Made by a program: the position numbers and the translations under genes. The notes beneath the pieces are model-generated. The model did not search any database. It was given only the letters and a program-made list of their open reading frames with translations, and was not told the origin of the DNA. 38,085 bases of DNA from CAYSWF01 sp964562905 (GTDB lineage Bacteria > Patescibacteriota > Andersenbacteria > UBA10190): contig CAZLVG010000002.1 in assembly GCA_964562905.1 (NCBI GenBank), positions 1-38,085 of the forward strand, given 5' to 3'. The stretch's first letter is position 1. Each line of letters opens with the position of its first letter. This document shows, piece after piece, positions 7,502 through 15,799 of the stretch.

Positions 7502-10363
7502 ATGGCCACCAGGCGCCTCACCCCCCATAGAAGTTACCGGTATAACCAAGAACGCCGCGTGAGGAAGCCGGGCTGGCGGCGGCGCCTGCGTTCCCGCCTA
7601 ATACCGCTGGCTCTGACGACGGCGGGGCTGGGTTTTTTATTGGTGGCGGGAATGGTTTTGTGGTGGAGCAAAGATCTTCCAGATCCGCAAAATATCAGTG
7701 CCCGCTCGGTGATCCAGTCCACCAAAATCTTCGACCGCACCGGCACCCACCTGCTCTATGAGATTGGTGATATTAGGCGGACCAGGGTAGGGCTGGACCA
7801 AATATCGCCTCACTTGATAAACGCCACCATCGCCGCGGAGGACGACCAATTCTACCAGCACCGCGGCTTGGATTTTTTGGGCATTATCCGCGGCGTTATC
7901 TTAAAGCCTTTATCGGGCCGCAGGATACAAGGCGGCTCCACTATCACCCAGCAGCTGATCAAAAATTCCATCCTAACCCCCGAACGCACGCTGCGCCGCA
8001 AGGCCAAGGAGGCCGTGCTAGCGTTGGAGTTGGAGCGGCGCTTCTCCAAAGATGAGATTCTGGAAATGTATTTGAACGAGATTCCTTACGGGTCACAGGC
8101 TTACGGAGTAGAGGCCGCCAGCCAAACCATGTTTAACCAACGCGCCTCCCAAGTTTCCCTGGCCGAAGCCTCCGTGCTGGCCGCGTTGCCCAAAGCTCCT
8201 ACCTACTACTCGCCCTACGGGTCTCACTTTGAAGACTTAAAACGGCGCCAAGAAAGCATTCTGCAGCGCATGGTTAAGCTTAACATAATAACCCAACCGG
8301 AGGCGGACGCCGCTAAGCAAGTAGAGCTTAACTTTCAACCCAGGACGGAGTCCATCTCCGCTCCTCATTTTGTGTTTTATGTCAAAGAGAAGCTGGAGGA
8401 AGAGTACGGACAGCGCGTCATAGAGCAAGGGGGTTTGCAAGTTACCACCACGCTAGATTTTAGGCTCCAAAAAATAGCGGAGGATACCTTAAGCAAGCAC
8501 CAAGAGTCGCTTAACTCACTCGGTGCTTCCAACGCCGCCCTGGTGTCCACAGACCCCGGCACGGGAGACGTTCTGGCTATGGCGGGGTCCTTGGATTACT
8601 TTAACAAAGACATTGACGGTAACGTTAACGTGGCCGTGCGCCATCGCTCGCCCGGTTCCTCCCTTAAGCCATTCGTGTACGCCGCTGCCTGGCAAAAGGG
8701 CTACACGCCGCAGACCCTACTGGTGGACGCCGCCACCGATTTCGGCCAAGGGTACCAGCCAGAAAATTACGACGGCCAGCAGCGCGGTCCGGTTTCCATG
8801 CGCTCCGCCTTAGCCAACTCTATGAACATACCGGCTGTTAAAGCGCTTTATCTGGCCGGACTAAAAAACGCCACCGACCTGGCGCAGAGCGTGGGTATGA
8901 CCTCTTTAAATGATCCCGAGCGCTACGGCTTATCACTGGTTTTGGGCGGCGGCGAAGTGCGTCTATTGGATGAAGTCTCCGCTTACGGGGTGCTGGCTAA
9001 CGATGGGGTGCGCCATCCCCACCGCGCCATACTCAAAATAGAAGACGGTCAGGAGACACTCTTTGACGCAGCCGAAGAAGGCGAGCAGCCTGGCGGGGAG
9101 CAAATCATCTCCCCGCAGCTAGCCCGGCTCGTCACCGACGTGATTGCCGACAATGCTGCCCGTTCGCTCACTTTTGGCTCCAGGAGCCCCCTGCAGCTGG
9201 GCCAGCGCCCGGTAGCTGCTAAAACGGGCACCACCCAGGATTATCGTGACGGTTGGACTTTAGGCTACACACCTTCTCTAGCCGCTGGCGTTTGGACTGG
9301 TAATAACGATAACTCACCTATGGGCGAATCCTCGCCGGGGGTGCGCACCGCGGCTCCCATCTGGCACGACTTTATGGCTTCCGCGCTGGAAGGAACCCCC
9401 ATAGAACAGTTCGCCGAGCCTGAACCCATAACTGGCATTCGCCACTCTATATTGCGGGGGGAGTTAGCGGAAGTTAAGGGCAAGTGGGAAAAGGAAACCG
9501 GCCTTGTCTACGCGCTCGACTGCCCCGTCAACATTGGACAGCCCACTACTTTTAAAGAATTGCACAGTATCCTCTTTTACGTACGCCGGGATAACCCTTC
9601 AGGGCCTCCCCCCGCCCACGCTGAAAGCGACCCCCAATTCAAAAGATGGGAGGAAGGGGTGGTTGTTTGGCGCGACCAACACAATGAGAAGAATAAGGAC
9701 AACCCCGACCAGCCGCGCTATACCCGCTCCCTACCTACACCAACCTGTGATATGGCTAACCTTGAAGATTTGCCCAAAATTACCATCACCGAACCCAACA
9801 CTTCTATACTACGAGACAGCCCGACCACGGTGCGGGTAGAAATTGATTCCCCTAAACCGCTAAAAGAGGTGCGCTTCCTTTTTGACGGTAAAGAAATTGC
9901 CAAAATGGAAGGGGACAAAAACTCTTACGGCACGACTTTATCCTTTCCTGAAGACTTCTCGGGCCGTAAAACATTATTAGTGTTGGGCGTCACCGAGAAT
10001 AACCTAGTAGGCAGGGCCCACCGCACCTTTGCTGTCAACCCCGACGGCTCCCCGCCGTCAGTAACGCTCCACGCCCCGCGCGACGGCAGTCAGCTGCGTG
10101 CTGAAGACTTTCCACTGACGGTTAAGGTAACCGCCAAAGACGACAACGGTATTGAATTGGTCGATGTCCTGTTTAGTAAAGAGGGTGATAGCGGCACCAG
10201 CCGAGTGGGGCGCACGTCAGAGTTGGCGCCCATCGCGCCCCACCGCTACGAGGTTGTCTGGCCCGACTCACCTGGTCCGGGCGCCTACACGGTTTACGCG
10301 GTAGCCTACGACAAAACGGGTAACGTGGCTCGCTCGTCCGAACACCGCCTCGTTATTGAGTAG
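7502..10363 (+). CDS. Penicillin-binding protein 1A (transglycosylase/transpeptidase) with C-terminal Ig-like domains
   Basis: This is a class A penicillin-binding protein of 953 residues that polymerises lipid II and cross-links peptidoglycan outside the membrane. A basic cytoplasmic tail (1-32) is followed by one membrane helix (about 33-55). The GT51 domain shows AAEDDQFYQHRGLD (catalytic E113), QGGSTITQQLIKN (143-155), an 'RRKAKEAVLALELERRFSK' segment and EIPYGSQAYGVEAA. The transpeptidase domain has SSLK (S386, K389), SMN (440-442) and KTGTT (574-578). After about residue 740 come two Ig-like modules, beginning 'PKITITEPN' and 'PPSVTLHAPRDGSQ', which probably bind wall or span it. It starts 5 nt after the ligase stop, so it may share the operon. 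Its end overlaps a converging small gene by 11 nt. Confidence 0.95.
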   Translation: MATRRLTPHRSYRYNQERRVRKPGWRRRLRSRLIPLALTTAGLGFLLVAGMVLWWSKDLPDPQNISARSVIQSTKIFDRTGTHLLYEIGDIRRTRVGLDQISPHLINATIAAEDDQFYQHRGLDFLGIIRGVILKPLSGRRIQGGSTITQQLIKNSILTPERTLRRKAKEAVLALELERRFSKDEILEMYLNEIPYGSQAYGVEAASQTMFNQRASQVSLAEASVLAALPKAPTYYSPYGSHFEDLKRRQESILQRMVKLNIITQPEADAAKQVELNFQPRTESISAPHFVFYVKEKLEEEYGQRVIEQGGLQVTTTLDFRLQKIAEDTLSKHQESLNSLGASNAALVSTDPGTGDVLAMAGSLDYFNKDIDGNVNVAVRHRSPGSSLKPFVYAAAWQKGYTPQTLLVDAATDFGQGYQPENYDGQQRGPVSMRSALANSMNIPAVKALYLAGLKNATDLAQSVGMTSLNDPERYGLSLVLGGGEVRLLDEVSAYGVLANDGVRHPHRAILKIEDGQETLFDAAEEGEQPGGEQIISPQLARLVTDVIADNAARSLTFGSRSPLQLGQRPVAAKTGTTQDYRDGWTLGYTPSLAAGVWTGNNDNSPMGESSPGVRTAAPIWHDFMASALEGTPIEQFAEPEPITGIRHSILRGELAEVKGKWEKETGLVYALDCPVNIGQPTTFKELHSILFYVRRDNPSGPPPAHAESDPQFKRWEEGVVVWRDQHNEKNKDNPDQPRYTRSLPTPTCDMANLEDLPKITITEPNTSILRDSPTTVRVEIDSPKPLKEVRFLFDGKEIAKMEGDKNSYGTTLSFPEDFSGRKTLLVLGVTENNLVGRAHRTFAVNPDGSPPSVTLHAPRDGSQLRAEDFPLTVKVTAKDDNGIELVDVLFSKEGDSGTSRVGRTSELAPIAPHRYEVVWPDSPGPGAYTVYAVAYDKTGNVARSSEHRLVIE

Positions 10364-10634
10364 CGGTAAGCTTCTTCAATTTGTAATTCAGCTGCTGCCT
10401 TAAGGCCTGCTTAAGGCTATATTCCAGCAAGTAGACTTCTTGCCTGGTAGCGGGCGACACCGCCCGCACTAGCGCGCTGGCGCTTTTAACCGACTCACAG
10501 TAAAGCCGGTTGGTGTTAGTTTTTTGTTTTAAATAACCCTCAATAAAACTCTTGGCCTCCGCCTCGTAGAAAATAGCTTCTTGGCCTTGTTTTCCTCGGC
10601 TGTGGATAATGGAGCCGACTCTTTGGAATGGCAT
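10353..10634 (-). CDS. DUF721/DciA-like small protein
   Basis: The 93-residue product from ATG 10634 (MPFQRVGSIIHSRGKQGQEA) follows recF by 5 nt on the same strand. It has the alpha/beta pattern of DUF721: a strand with 'NRLYCESVKSASALVRAV' followed by a helix 'RQEVYLLEYSLKQALRQQLN' and a final 'YKLKKLTA' strand. DUF721 proteins are commonly found beside recF or gyrB, and the family includes DciA, the ancestral loader of the replicative helicase. A longer in-frame start at 10700 would overlap recF by 61 nt and adds low-complexity sequence, so the shorter start is preferred. The similarity is by pattern, not by invariant residues. The 3' end overlaps the converging PBP gene by 11 nt, leaving no room for a separate terminator. 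Confidence 0.55.
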   Translation of the reverse strand: MPFQRVGSIIHSRGKQGQEAIFYEAEAKSFIEGYLKQKTNTNRLYCESVKSASALVRAVSPATRQEVYLLEYSLKQALRQQLNYKLKKLTATQ

Positions 10635-10639
10635 ACTTT

Positions 10640-11794
10640 TTATCGGGCCGCGGCCGGTTGGCGTGCTTCCTCCCGAGCGGGCAAGTTGTCTTTTGTCCAC
10701 TCTTTTGACCCAGCCGCCACCCGCGATGAAGAGGTAATAATGGATCGCAGATCCAACAGATAAACGTCATTCCTGTTTTGCAGTCCGGACGGTAGGCTGG
10801 TACAGGTGAGTATGGCTTGGGTGGAAGGAAGGTTTCTGACTAACGCCTTCTGCCTGCCCTCGTCCAACTCACTTAACACGTCGTCCAGCAACAGTACCGG
10901 CTTTTCTCCCGTTACTTGTGTTAAATAGTTGTGGGCGATAAGTTTCAGGGCCACTATTAAACTCTTCATTTGACCCCCAGAGAAAGAGGCTTGCACCGGC
11001 CACCCCTCCGCGGAAATAACTAGGTCATCCCGGTGGGGGCCGCGGGTGGTGTGTCCAAACCTGCGCTCACGCGAGAAGGCCCCGGTCAACTCCCCCACAA
11101 AATCTTCGGGGTGTTCGGCTCCTTTCTTTAAGGTTATTCCCAGCCGGCAATACTGATCCGACAGTTGGCCATACCCTTCCGTCAACTGTACCCCTATCAT
11201 AGAGGTAAAGCTTTCGCGATAACGCCATAACACCTCCGCCTGTTTCGCCAGTAATTCCGTCCAGTTTTGTACGTCAGCCGCATCACCGGCATTTTTCAGC
11301 GCCCAGTTTCTCTGCTTTAAAATGCGGTAATACTGCACCAAAGCCGACAGGTATTGAGGGTGTGTTACTAACACCTGGTTAAGAAAGTTACGCCTAGAGC
11401 TGGGACCACGTTTCAAAAGAAAGGTGTCGTCGGGTAAAAGCAGCACCATGGGGTAATGAGAATAAAATTTGACCGCTGACACCGGCTCTCCGTCCTCTTC
11501 TATGCGCAGTTTGCGGGAAGGTTGATGGTATTTCACGCCAATACTCCTGGTTCCGCTCTCGCCTCCGGCCTCGCCTCGCAAGGTAAAGCCGTCTTCGCCC
11601 CACGTTATACACTCTTCCAGTGTGCGCGCCCGCCACGAACGCCCCCGGAGCAAGACGCTGACCCCTTCCAGGAAGTTGGTTTTACCCATAGCGTTGGGCG
11701 CGGCCGCCACCAATAAGCCGTCTTGTGGAAACTGCACCTCTTCTACTTTTGCTAGGTTGCGAAAATTCAGCAGGCTAAGGTTTTTTACGTTCAT
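10640..11794 (-). CDS. recF: DNA replication/repair ATPase RecF
   Basis: RecF is an SMC-like ABC ATPase that works with RecO and RecR to load RecA at gaps. The 384-residue protein starts MNVKNLSLLNFRNL, as the family does, and lies between dnaN and the DUF721-like gene. The signature SGGQMKSLIVALKL, Walker B VLLLDDVLSELD, and 'TTRGPHRDDL' are all present. The P-loop reads APNAMGKTN near residue 32, whereas RecF normally has G-x-N-G-x-G-K-T, so both early glycines are alanine. A C-terminal tail of about 30 residues (SSSRVAAGSKEWTKDNLPAR and beyond) is longer than usual. Confidence 0.95.
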   Translation of the reverse strand: MNVKNLSLLNFRNLAKVEEVQFPQDGLLVAAAPNAMGKTNFLEGVSVLLRGRSWRARTLEECITWGEDGFTLRGEAGGESGTRSIGVKYHQPSRKLRIEEDGEPVSAVKFYSHYPMVLLLPDDTFLLKRGPSSRRNFLNQVLVTHPQYLSALVQYYRILKQRNWALKNAGDAADVQNWTELLAKQAEVLWRYRESFTSMIGVQLTEGYGQLSDQYCRLGITLKKGAEHPEDFVGELTGAFSRERRFGHTTRGPHRDDLVISAEGWPVQASFSGGQMKSLIVALKLIAHNYLTQVTGEKPVLLLDDVLSELDEGRQKALVRNLPSTQAILTCTSLPSGLQNRNDVYLLDLRSIITSSSRVAAGSKEWTKDNLPAREEARQPAAAR

Positions 11795-11806
11795 AAAAAC
11801 AATTCT

Positions 11807-12907
11807 TTAAACTTGAATAGGCATAACCAGGTACAGCTGGCGCGTCCGGTTGTCGGCGGGGCTTAAAACTAGGGGGTCGCTGGCCCCTTTTAGCTTCAAC
11901 TGACACTGGTTGTCCTGTAAATGCTGCACCCCTTCCAGTAAGTATTGAATATTAAACACCGCCTCAATGTCCTCGCCCTCGCCTTTAAACCCTACCACCA
12001 CCCTGCCCTGGCCCGCTTCTCCCCCTTCCACTTGCGCTACCAATTTCTTTTTCGCGGGCTGTACGGACAAAGAAACGCGCCGCGACTCCCGGGGTAGAAA
12101 CACACTAAGTACTTTAAGGGCTCGCGCTAACTCGTATGTGTCCACCTTTCCCTTAGTGGTAAATGAATCGGGTATGATTTGCTGGTAGTTGGGGTAGGAC
12201 CCCTCAATAAGCCGGGAGGAAAGGTAGACCGACCCTCCTCTAAAGACCACGTAATTCTTTTGTATGAGGAGTTCCACCCGCTCCGAGCCGCTAAAAAGGC
12301 GACTAACTTCTTGCGCCGCGGCTACTGGCAGTAAAAAGGTAAACCTTCCCTCTTCTTGGGTTTTTATTTGATATTCAGCTAAGCGAAAACTGTCAGTGGC
12401 CGCTAAACAGATGGTGGGCTTGTCGCCGTGAACGCGCACGCTGTATATTTCCGGGCGTGTTTCGTCTTTAGCCGCCGCAAACACAGTGTTGCTTAGCGCC
12501 TGGTGGAATAGTTTTCCGTCTATACTCACAACTTCTTCTTTTTGGGGGGTGGGCAGAATGGGAAAGTCGTCGGCTTTGGCGATGGGAAAAGAAGAGGAAA
12601 ACCTTTTTGTGGCGACGGTTAGCTTATTCTTTTTTTTCTCCAAGACAATAGGGGTGGTAGCTGGCAGTTGTTGTACGTAGCTCAAGAAGCGCCGGGCTAG
12701 CACGGTGCATTTACCTTCCGCTTCAGCCTTACCCCCCACGCCCACGTGGGCTCCTACCTCTAAATCCGTGCAGGTGAGGTGTAGGATCCCACCCTCAACC
12801 TCCATTAGCACGTACTGTAGGATGGGTAGCTGGGTGTTTCTCCCCGCCAGCGGTGATACCGCCGACATTCCCTTAAAAAGGTTTTCTTGCGTGCATATAA
12901 ACTTCAT
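11807..12907 (-). CDS. dnaN: DNA polymerase III beta subunit (sliding clamp)
   Basis: The beta clamp encircles DNA and tethers the replicase. The product of 366 residues begins MKFICTQENLFKGMSAVSPLAGRNTQLPIL-like, the usual DnaN N-terminus; the motif is read at residues 1-30. A TTG four codons upstream is in frame but is a worse start. Family landmarks include the 'PILQYVLMEVEGG' strand, 'IEGSYPNYQQIIP' in the middle domain and the C-terminal 'RQLYLVMPIQV', close to the family's YLVMPMRL ending. It lies between dnaA and recF on the minus strand, in the standard replication gene order, with 12 nt to recF. Confidence 0.96.
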   Translation of the reverse strand: MKFICTQENLFKGMSAVSPLAGRNTQLPILQYVLMEVEGGILHLTCTDLEVGAHVGVGGKAEAEGKCTVLARRFLSYVQQLPATTPIVLEKKKNKLTVATKRFSSSFPIAKADDFPILPTPQKEEVVSIDGKLFHQALSNTVFAAAKDETRPEIYSVRVHGDKPTICLAATDSFRLAEYQIKTQEEGRFTFLLPVAAAQEVSRLFSGSERVELLIQKNYVVFRGGSVYLSSRLIEGSYPNYQQIIPDSFTTKGKVDTYELARALKVLSVFLPRESRRVSLSVQPAKKKLVAQVEGGEAGQGRVVVGFKGEGEDIEAVFNIQYLLEGVQHLQDNQCQLKLKGASDPLVLSPADNRTRQLYLVMPIQV

Positions 12908-13166
12908 ACAAAATAGCAATTATCCACACTTAATTAGCCTTACTAATAAGTATTAAAACTAATTTTTTACTTTTAGTCGTGTTAGTAGTAAGCATTAAAA
13001 TTGTGGAAAACCAAGATTATTACCCACACCTAGCCAATTAAAAGTGGAAAAAGGGTGCATAAATAGTGAGAAAAACTGTGTACAGGATGTAGATTGTCGT
13101 GTGTGTGAAAACAGTTCTTATTATCACATACAGACGAAATCCACACCTGGTACACAAATTATCAAC
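12908..13166. other. Probable oriC: AT-rich dnaN-dnaA spacer with DnaA-box-like sequences
   Basis: This 259-bp spacer is far more AT-rich than its surroundings. It contains a perfect DnaA box TTATCCACA at 12920-12928. Near matches are TTTTCCACA (minus strand, 13002-13010), TTACCCACA (13020-13028), TTTTCCACT (minus strand, 13043-13051), TTATCACAT (13121-13129) and AAATCCACA (13137-13145). A T/A-rich stretch (12930-12980) could be the unwinding element. TTAGTAGTAAG at 12982-12992 resembles the trinucleotide DnaA-trio repeats described in other bacterial origins, which is inference. A 12-nt near-direct repeat (AAGTATTAAAAC and AAGCATTAAAAT) flanks the T-rich core. The dnaN promoter must also lie here. 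Confidence 0.65.
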
Positions 13167-14573
13167 TTAGGCGTATAAACGCTCACGGATAAAGTTTACC
13201 TCCCTTAACACCTCTTCGTCGTGCTCCAATAATTTTTCTATCTTTTCACAGGCGTGCATGGCTGTGGTGTGGTCTCTTCCTCCAAAATACTCGCCTATAG
13301 TAGGGAAAGAAACATTGTTTTCCTTGCGTAAAAGATACATAGCTATTTGACGAGGGCGCACCACTTCTTGTTTGCGAGATTTACCGCACAAATCTTCACT
13401 GCTAACCGTGTAATGGGAGCTGACCGTAGTAATAATGTTTTTATAATCTACACTTTTTTGTCGCGGGCGCTCCATAACCCCCTCCAAAACCTTTTTCACG
13501 TAATTTAGCGTGGCCCGCTTCTTGCTTAACTGGCAGTGCGCTAAAACTTTGTTAATAGCGCCTTCCAACTCCCGCACGTTTTTTTGTATGTATTTAGCAA
13601 TAAACTCCAGCGCCTCATTATCAAAAATATCCTCGCTTTGCCCCAGTTTTTCCTTAATAATAGCTAAGCGGGTTTCATAGTCGGGTTGTTGGATGTCAGC
13701 GATCATCCCGCCCGTCAGGCGGGAGCGCAAACGCTCCTCAAAAGTGGGGAGGGCTTGAGGCGGGCGGTCGCTGCTTAAAACTACCTGCTTACCCTGGCCG
13801 TGCAGCGCGTTGTAGGTGTGAAAGAGTTCTTCTTGTGTTTTCCCTTTTCCAGCCAAGAACTGTACGTCGTCTATGATAAAGACGTCAACGCTGCGGTAAT
13901 AGCGCTTAAAGAGTTGGGTAGTTCCCTCGCGGATGGATTGAACAAACTCGTTAATGAATTTTTCCGACGACACGTACAGCACCTTAGCGGCCGGCTCTCG
14001 TTTTAAAATTTCATTGCCGGCTGCCTGCAGTAAGTGCGTTTTGCCCAAACCCACACCTCCATAGATAAAAAGGGGGTTGTAAGTCTCTCCCGGCTTCTCC
14101 CCTACCGCCTTGCAGGCGGCGTGGGCAATTTCATTGCTGGGGCCAACCACAAACAAATCAAAAGTGTATTTAGGGTTCAATGTTTTGGACAGCTCATTAA
14201 CCCGCGCCGTGGCTGGGGGTGATAATACAGGCGCAATGCCAGCCCCTTTTTTGTCGGCTTCCCCTTGTTTATTCTTTTTGTGGGCCAAAATGTGAAAGTT
14301 TTTTCTAAGGGGCTGCTGCGTTCCCGCGCTTGAACGTATAACGAATTCCACTTTACTGATGTGGCTGTCCAGACCTCTAAGAACGTCCAATATGCATTGG
14401 CGGTATTTTTTTGTTAACCATTCGTATGTAAAGGCGTTGGGTGTTTCTATCACCACCAGGCCGCCTTGCCGTTTTTGAATGCCGGTGGACTGAAACCAGG
14501 TTAAAAAATTACCCTGGCTGACCTTAAGCTCTAGCTGGCCAAGTGCCGCTTTCCACAACTGTTCCTTATTCAT
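13167..14573 (-). CDS. dnaA: Chromosomal replication initiator DnaA
   Basis: DnaA binds 9-bp boxes at oriC and melts the origin as an ATP-dependent filament. From ATG 14573 (MNKEQLWKAALGQLELKVS) the protein has 468 residues, a usual length. Domain I spans about 1-85 and a low-complexity domain II about 85-130. The AAA+ domain follows from NPKYTFDLFVVGPSNEIAHA, with Walker A GGVGLGKTH (172-180) and Walker B VFIIDDVQFL (231-240). The C-terminal DNA-binding domain has 'RPRQIAMYLLRKENNVSFP' and 'GGRDHTTAMHACEKI'. Longer in-frame starts at 14582 (ATG) and 14606 (GTG) exist but add non-conserved residues. DnaA-box-like sites flank the gene on both sides, consistent with autoregulation. Confidence 0.96.
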   Translation of the reverse strand: MNKEQLWKAALGQLELKVSQGNFLTWFQSTGIQKRQGGLVVIETPNAFTYEWLTKKYRQCILDVLRGLDSHISKVEFVIRSSAGTQQPLRKNFHILAHKKNKQGEADKKGAGIAPVLSPPATARVNELSKTLNPKYTFDLFVVGPSNEIAHAACKAVGEKPGETYNPLFIYGGVGLGKTHLLQAAGNEILKREPAAKVLYVSSEKFINEFVQSIREGTTQLFKRYYRSVDVFIIDDVQFLAGKGKTQEELFHTYNALHGQGKQVVLSSDRPPQALPTFEERLRSRLTGGMIADIQQPDYETRLAIIKEKLGQSEDIFDNEALEFIAKYIQKNVRELEGAINKVLAHCQLSKKRATLNYVKKVLEGVMERPRQKSVDYKNIITTVSSHYTVSSEDLCGKSRKQEVVRPRQIAMYLLRKENNVSFPTIGEYFGGRDHTTAMHACEKIEKLLEHDEEVLREVNFIRERLYA

Positions 14574-14859
14574 AAGACCCATGCTCGCCGATAAATAATA
14601 GCACACTTTTCCACAGATAAGGAACCCTAAAAATTATCCACATATCCACAAGAGCCACTTGCCTACCCGTATTAAGGGCAACTCCTTTACCTGTTATTTT
14701 GAGGCCATCTAAAGCCCGCGGCGGAGCGGGTCTTCCAGGGCTACATTCTGCGAGAGGTTGGCTAAGACAAGCCAACTTGCCGCCGCTGGCGTTAAGTACT
14801 TTTGGGTGAGGAGTTACGCAATTTGACCACGATCGCTTAACTATGTACAGTTATCCAAC
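14574..14859. promoter_or_regulatory. dnaA-rpmH divergent spacer with DnaA boxes and hairpins
   Basis: The 286-bp spacer between divergent dnaA and rpmH holds three DnaA-box-like sites next to dnaA: TTTTCCACA (14607-14615), a perfect TTATCCACA (14634-14642) and ATATCCACA (14642-14650). Nearer rpmH are a CCCGC/GCGGG hairpin around 14714-14730 and a clean 7-bp hairpin GTTGGCT/AGCCAAC (14757-14763 and 14770-14776). TTGACC at 14823-14828 with TACAGT at 14846-14851 (17-bp spacing) would start transcription almost at the rpmH ATG, so rpmH could be leaderless; this promoter is weakly supported. No gene is seen here. Confidence 0.5.
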
Positions 14860-15009
14860 ATGCCTAAACGAACTTATCAACCAAAAAAAAGACGACGAGC
14901 CCGCCGCCTGGGGTACCTTGTGGAGAGAAAGCGCCAGCGCCGCCAGGGCGTTGTGGCGCGCCGACGGCGAAAAGGCCGCCGGCGCCTATCCCCCAATGCT
15001 GCCTCGTAA
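14860..15009 (+). CDS. rpmH: Ribosomal protein bL34
   Basis: A 49-residue reading frame starts at ATG 14860 with MPKRTYQPKKRRRARRLGYL and continues through VVARRRRKGRRRLS. This is the highly conserved bL34 pattern (KRTYQPxxRRR ... VLARRRxKGRxxLS), so the call is firm despite the small size. bL34 is a large-subunit ribosomal protein. The family is usually about 44-47 residues; the extra residues are the C-terminal PNAAS. Its last 14 nt overlap the start of rnpA, the classical rpmH-rnpA pairing. No Shine-Dalgarno sequence is visible; the ATG is preceded by a DnaA-box-like TTATCCAAC. Confidence 0.95.
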   Translation: MPKRTYQPKKRRRARRLGYLVERKRQRRQGVVARRRRKGRRRLSPNAAS

Positions 15010-15340
15010 AAACAGGCTGGTTCACCGCAAAGATATCCGGGCCGTGCTGCGCCAAGGCAAGACAGTAGCGTCGCCATTTACCCGCATCTACTGTCTTGGC
15101 GCCGGTCAAACCGGCCGCGGCCGGGCGGCCCTAGTGGTGGGCAGGAAAGTTTCTCCTAAAGCCACCACCCGCCACAAATACCAGCGCTGGCTTCGGGAAA
15201 TAGCTCGGGATGTTATAAATAGACAAGGGGCGTCCTGCGACATGGTTTGGGTGGCCTTGCCTGCAATTGCCAAACTAAAAAACCAGAATGATTTGCGGAA
15301 AAAACTGCGCCCGTACCTAAGTAAACTCTGTTCAAAATAA
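14996..15340 (+). CDS. rnpA: Ribonuclease P protein component
   Basis: RnpA assists the RNase P RNA in removing 5' leaders from tRNA precursors. From ATG 14996 the product has 114 residues: MLPRKNRLVHRKDIRAVLRQ matches the family N-terminus (LPKxxRLrxxxdFxxvxxxG). 'AALVVGRKVSPKATTRHKYQ' corresponds to the RNR-motif helix. The usual R-N-R reads R-H-K here, with basic character kept. A start further upstream at 14843 would run through rpmH in another frame and is rejected. It overlaps rpmH by 14 nt and precedes yidD by 14 nt, which fits the conserved rpmH-rnpA-yidD-yidC-jag operon. Confidence 0.93.
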   Translation: MLPRKNRLVHRKDIRAVLRQGKTVASPFTRIYCLGAGQTGRGRAALVVGRKVSPKATTRHKYQRWLREIARDVINRQGASCDMVWVALPAIAKLKNQNDLRKKLRPYLSKLCSK

Positions 15341-15354
15341 CACGCGGACAACGA

Positions 15355-15672
15355 ATGAAGGCCCAAAAAACAAGGCTTAACCGGTTGGCGGCCGTGACCA
15401 AGGAGGCAGTAACCAAGCTAGTGGTGGGCGGAGCTTGGCATATGATTGCCTGGTACCAGGTCACTTTGTCTTTAGACCACGGCCCCTTGAAACATCTCTT
15501 TCCCGGCGGGGTATGCCGCTATACGCCAACCTGCTCCCAGTACGCCCAGCAATGCCTGCGTCTGTACGGGTGGCGGGGCTTCGTCTTTGCTGCCAGGCGC
15601 CTGCTTCGCTGTCACCCTTTAGCGCGAGCGGGCTATGACCCAGTGAAGCCTCCCCCCAACAGCGAGTGTTAG
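15355..15672 (+). CDS. yidD: Membrane protein insertion efficiency factor YidD
   Basis: YidD is a small membrane-associated protein that aids YidC-dependent insertion. The 105-residue product carries the diagnostic core CRYTPTCSQYAQQCLRLYGW followed by 'RLLRCHPLARAGYDPVKPP', matching the family's C-RF-PTCSxYa ... RCxPxxxGGxDPVP pattern. It has an N-terminal extension of about 25 basic residues before the amphipathic helix ('AWHMIAWYQVTLS'). Position between rnpA and yidC is canonical. Confidence 0.95.
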   Translation: MKAQKTRLNRLAAVTKEAVTKLVVGGAWHMIAWYQVTLSLDHGPLKHLFPGGVCRYTPTCSQYAQQCLRLYGWRGFVFAARRLLRCHPLARAGYDPVKPPPNSEC

Positions 15673-15693
15673 TGGATCTATAGCTATCACATC

Positions 15694-15750
15694 ATGAAAT
15701 ACTACTCTTCTAAACAGGTGGCGCGGTCCGGAGGCGCGGGGCCGCGATAA
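15694..15750 (+). CDS. Possible 18-residue leader ORF upstream of yidC
   Basis: The 127-bp spacer between yidD and yidC contains an ATG-initiated frame (MKYYSSKQVARSGGAGPR) ending at TAA 15750. Nothing identifies it and its length alone does not exceed chance. It could be a leader peptide or noise. Confidence 0.15.
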   Translation: MKYYSSKQVARSGGAGPR

Positions 15751-15799
15751 GGGCTCGTCACAAGCGTAGCGGCATTCATAATGTTACCTCTATAACCCC

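Noticed and set aside
14640..14840. Hairpins in the dnaA-rpmH spacer considered as RNase P RNA or SRP RNA
   Set aside because: None of the conserved core sequences of those RNAs could be found on either strand.
14843..14995. An upstream extension of rnpA to an ATG at 14843
   Set aside because: It reads through rpmH in another frame and adds residues absent from the family; the conserved RnpA start is at 14996.
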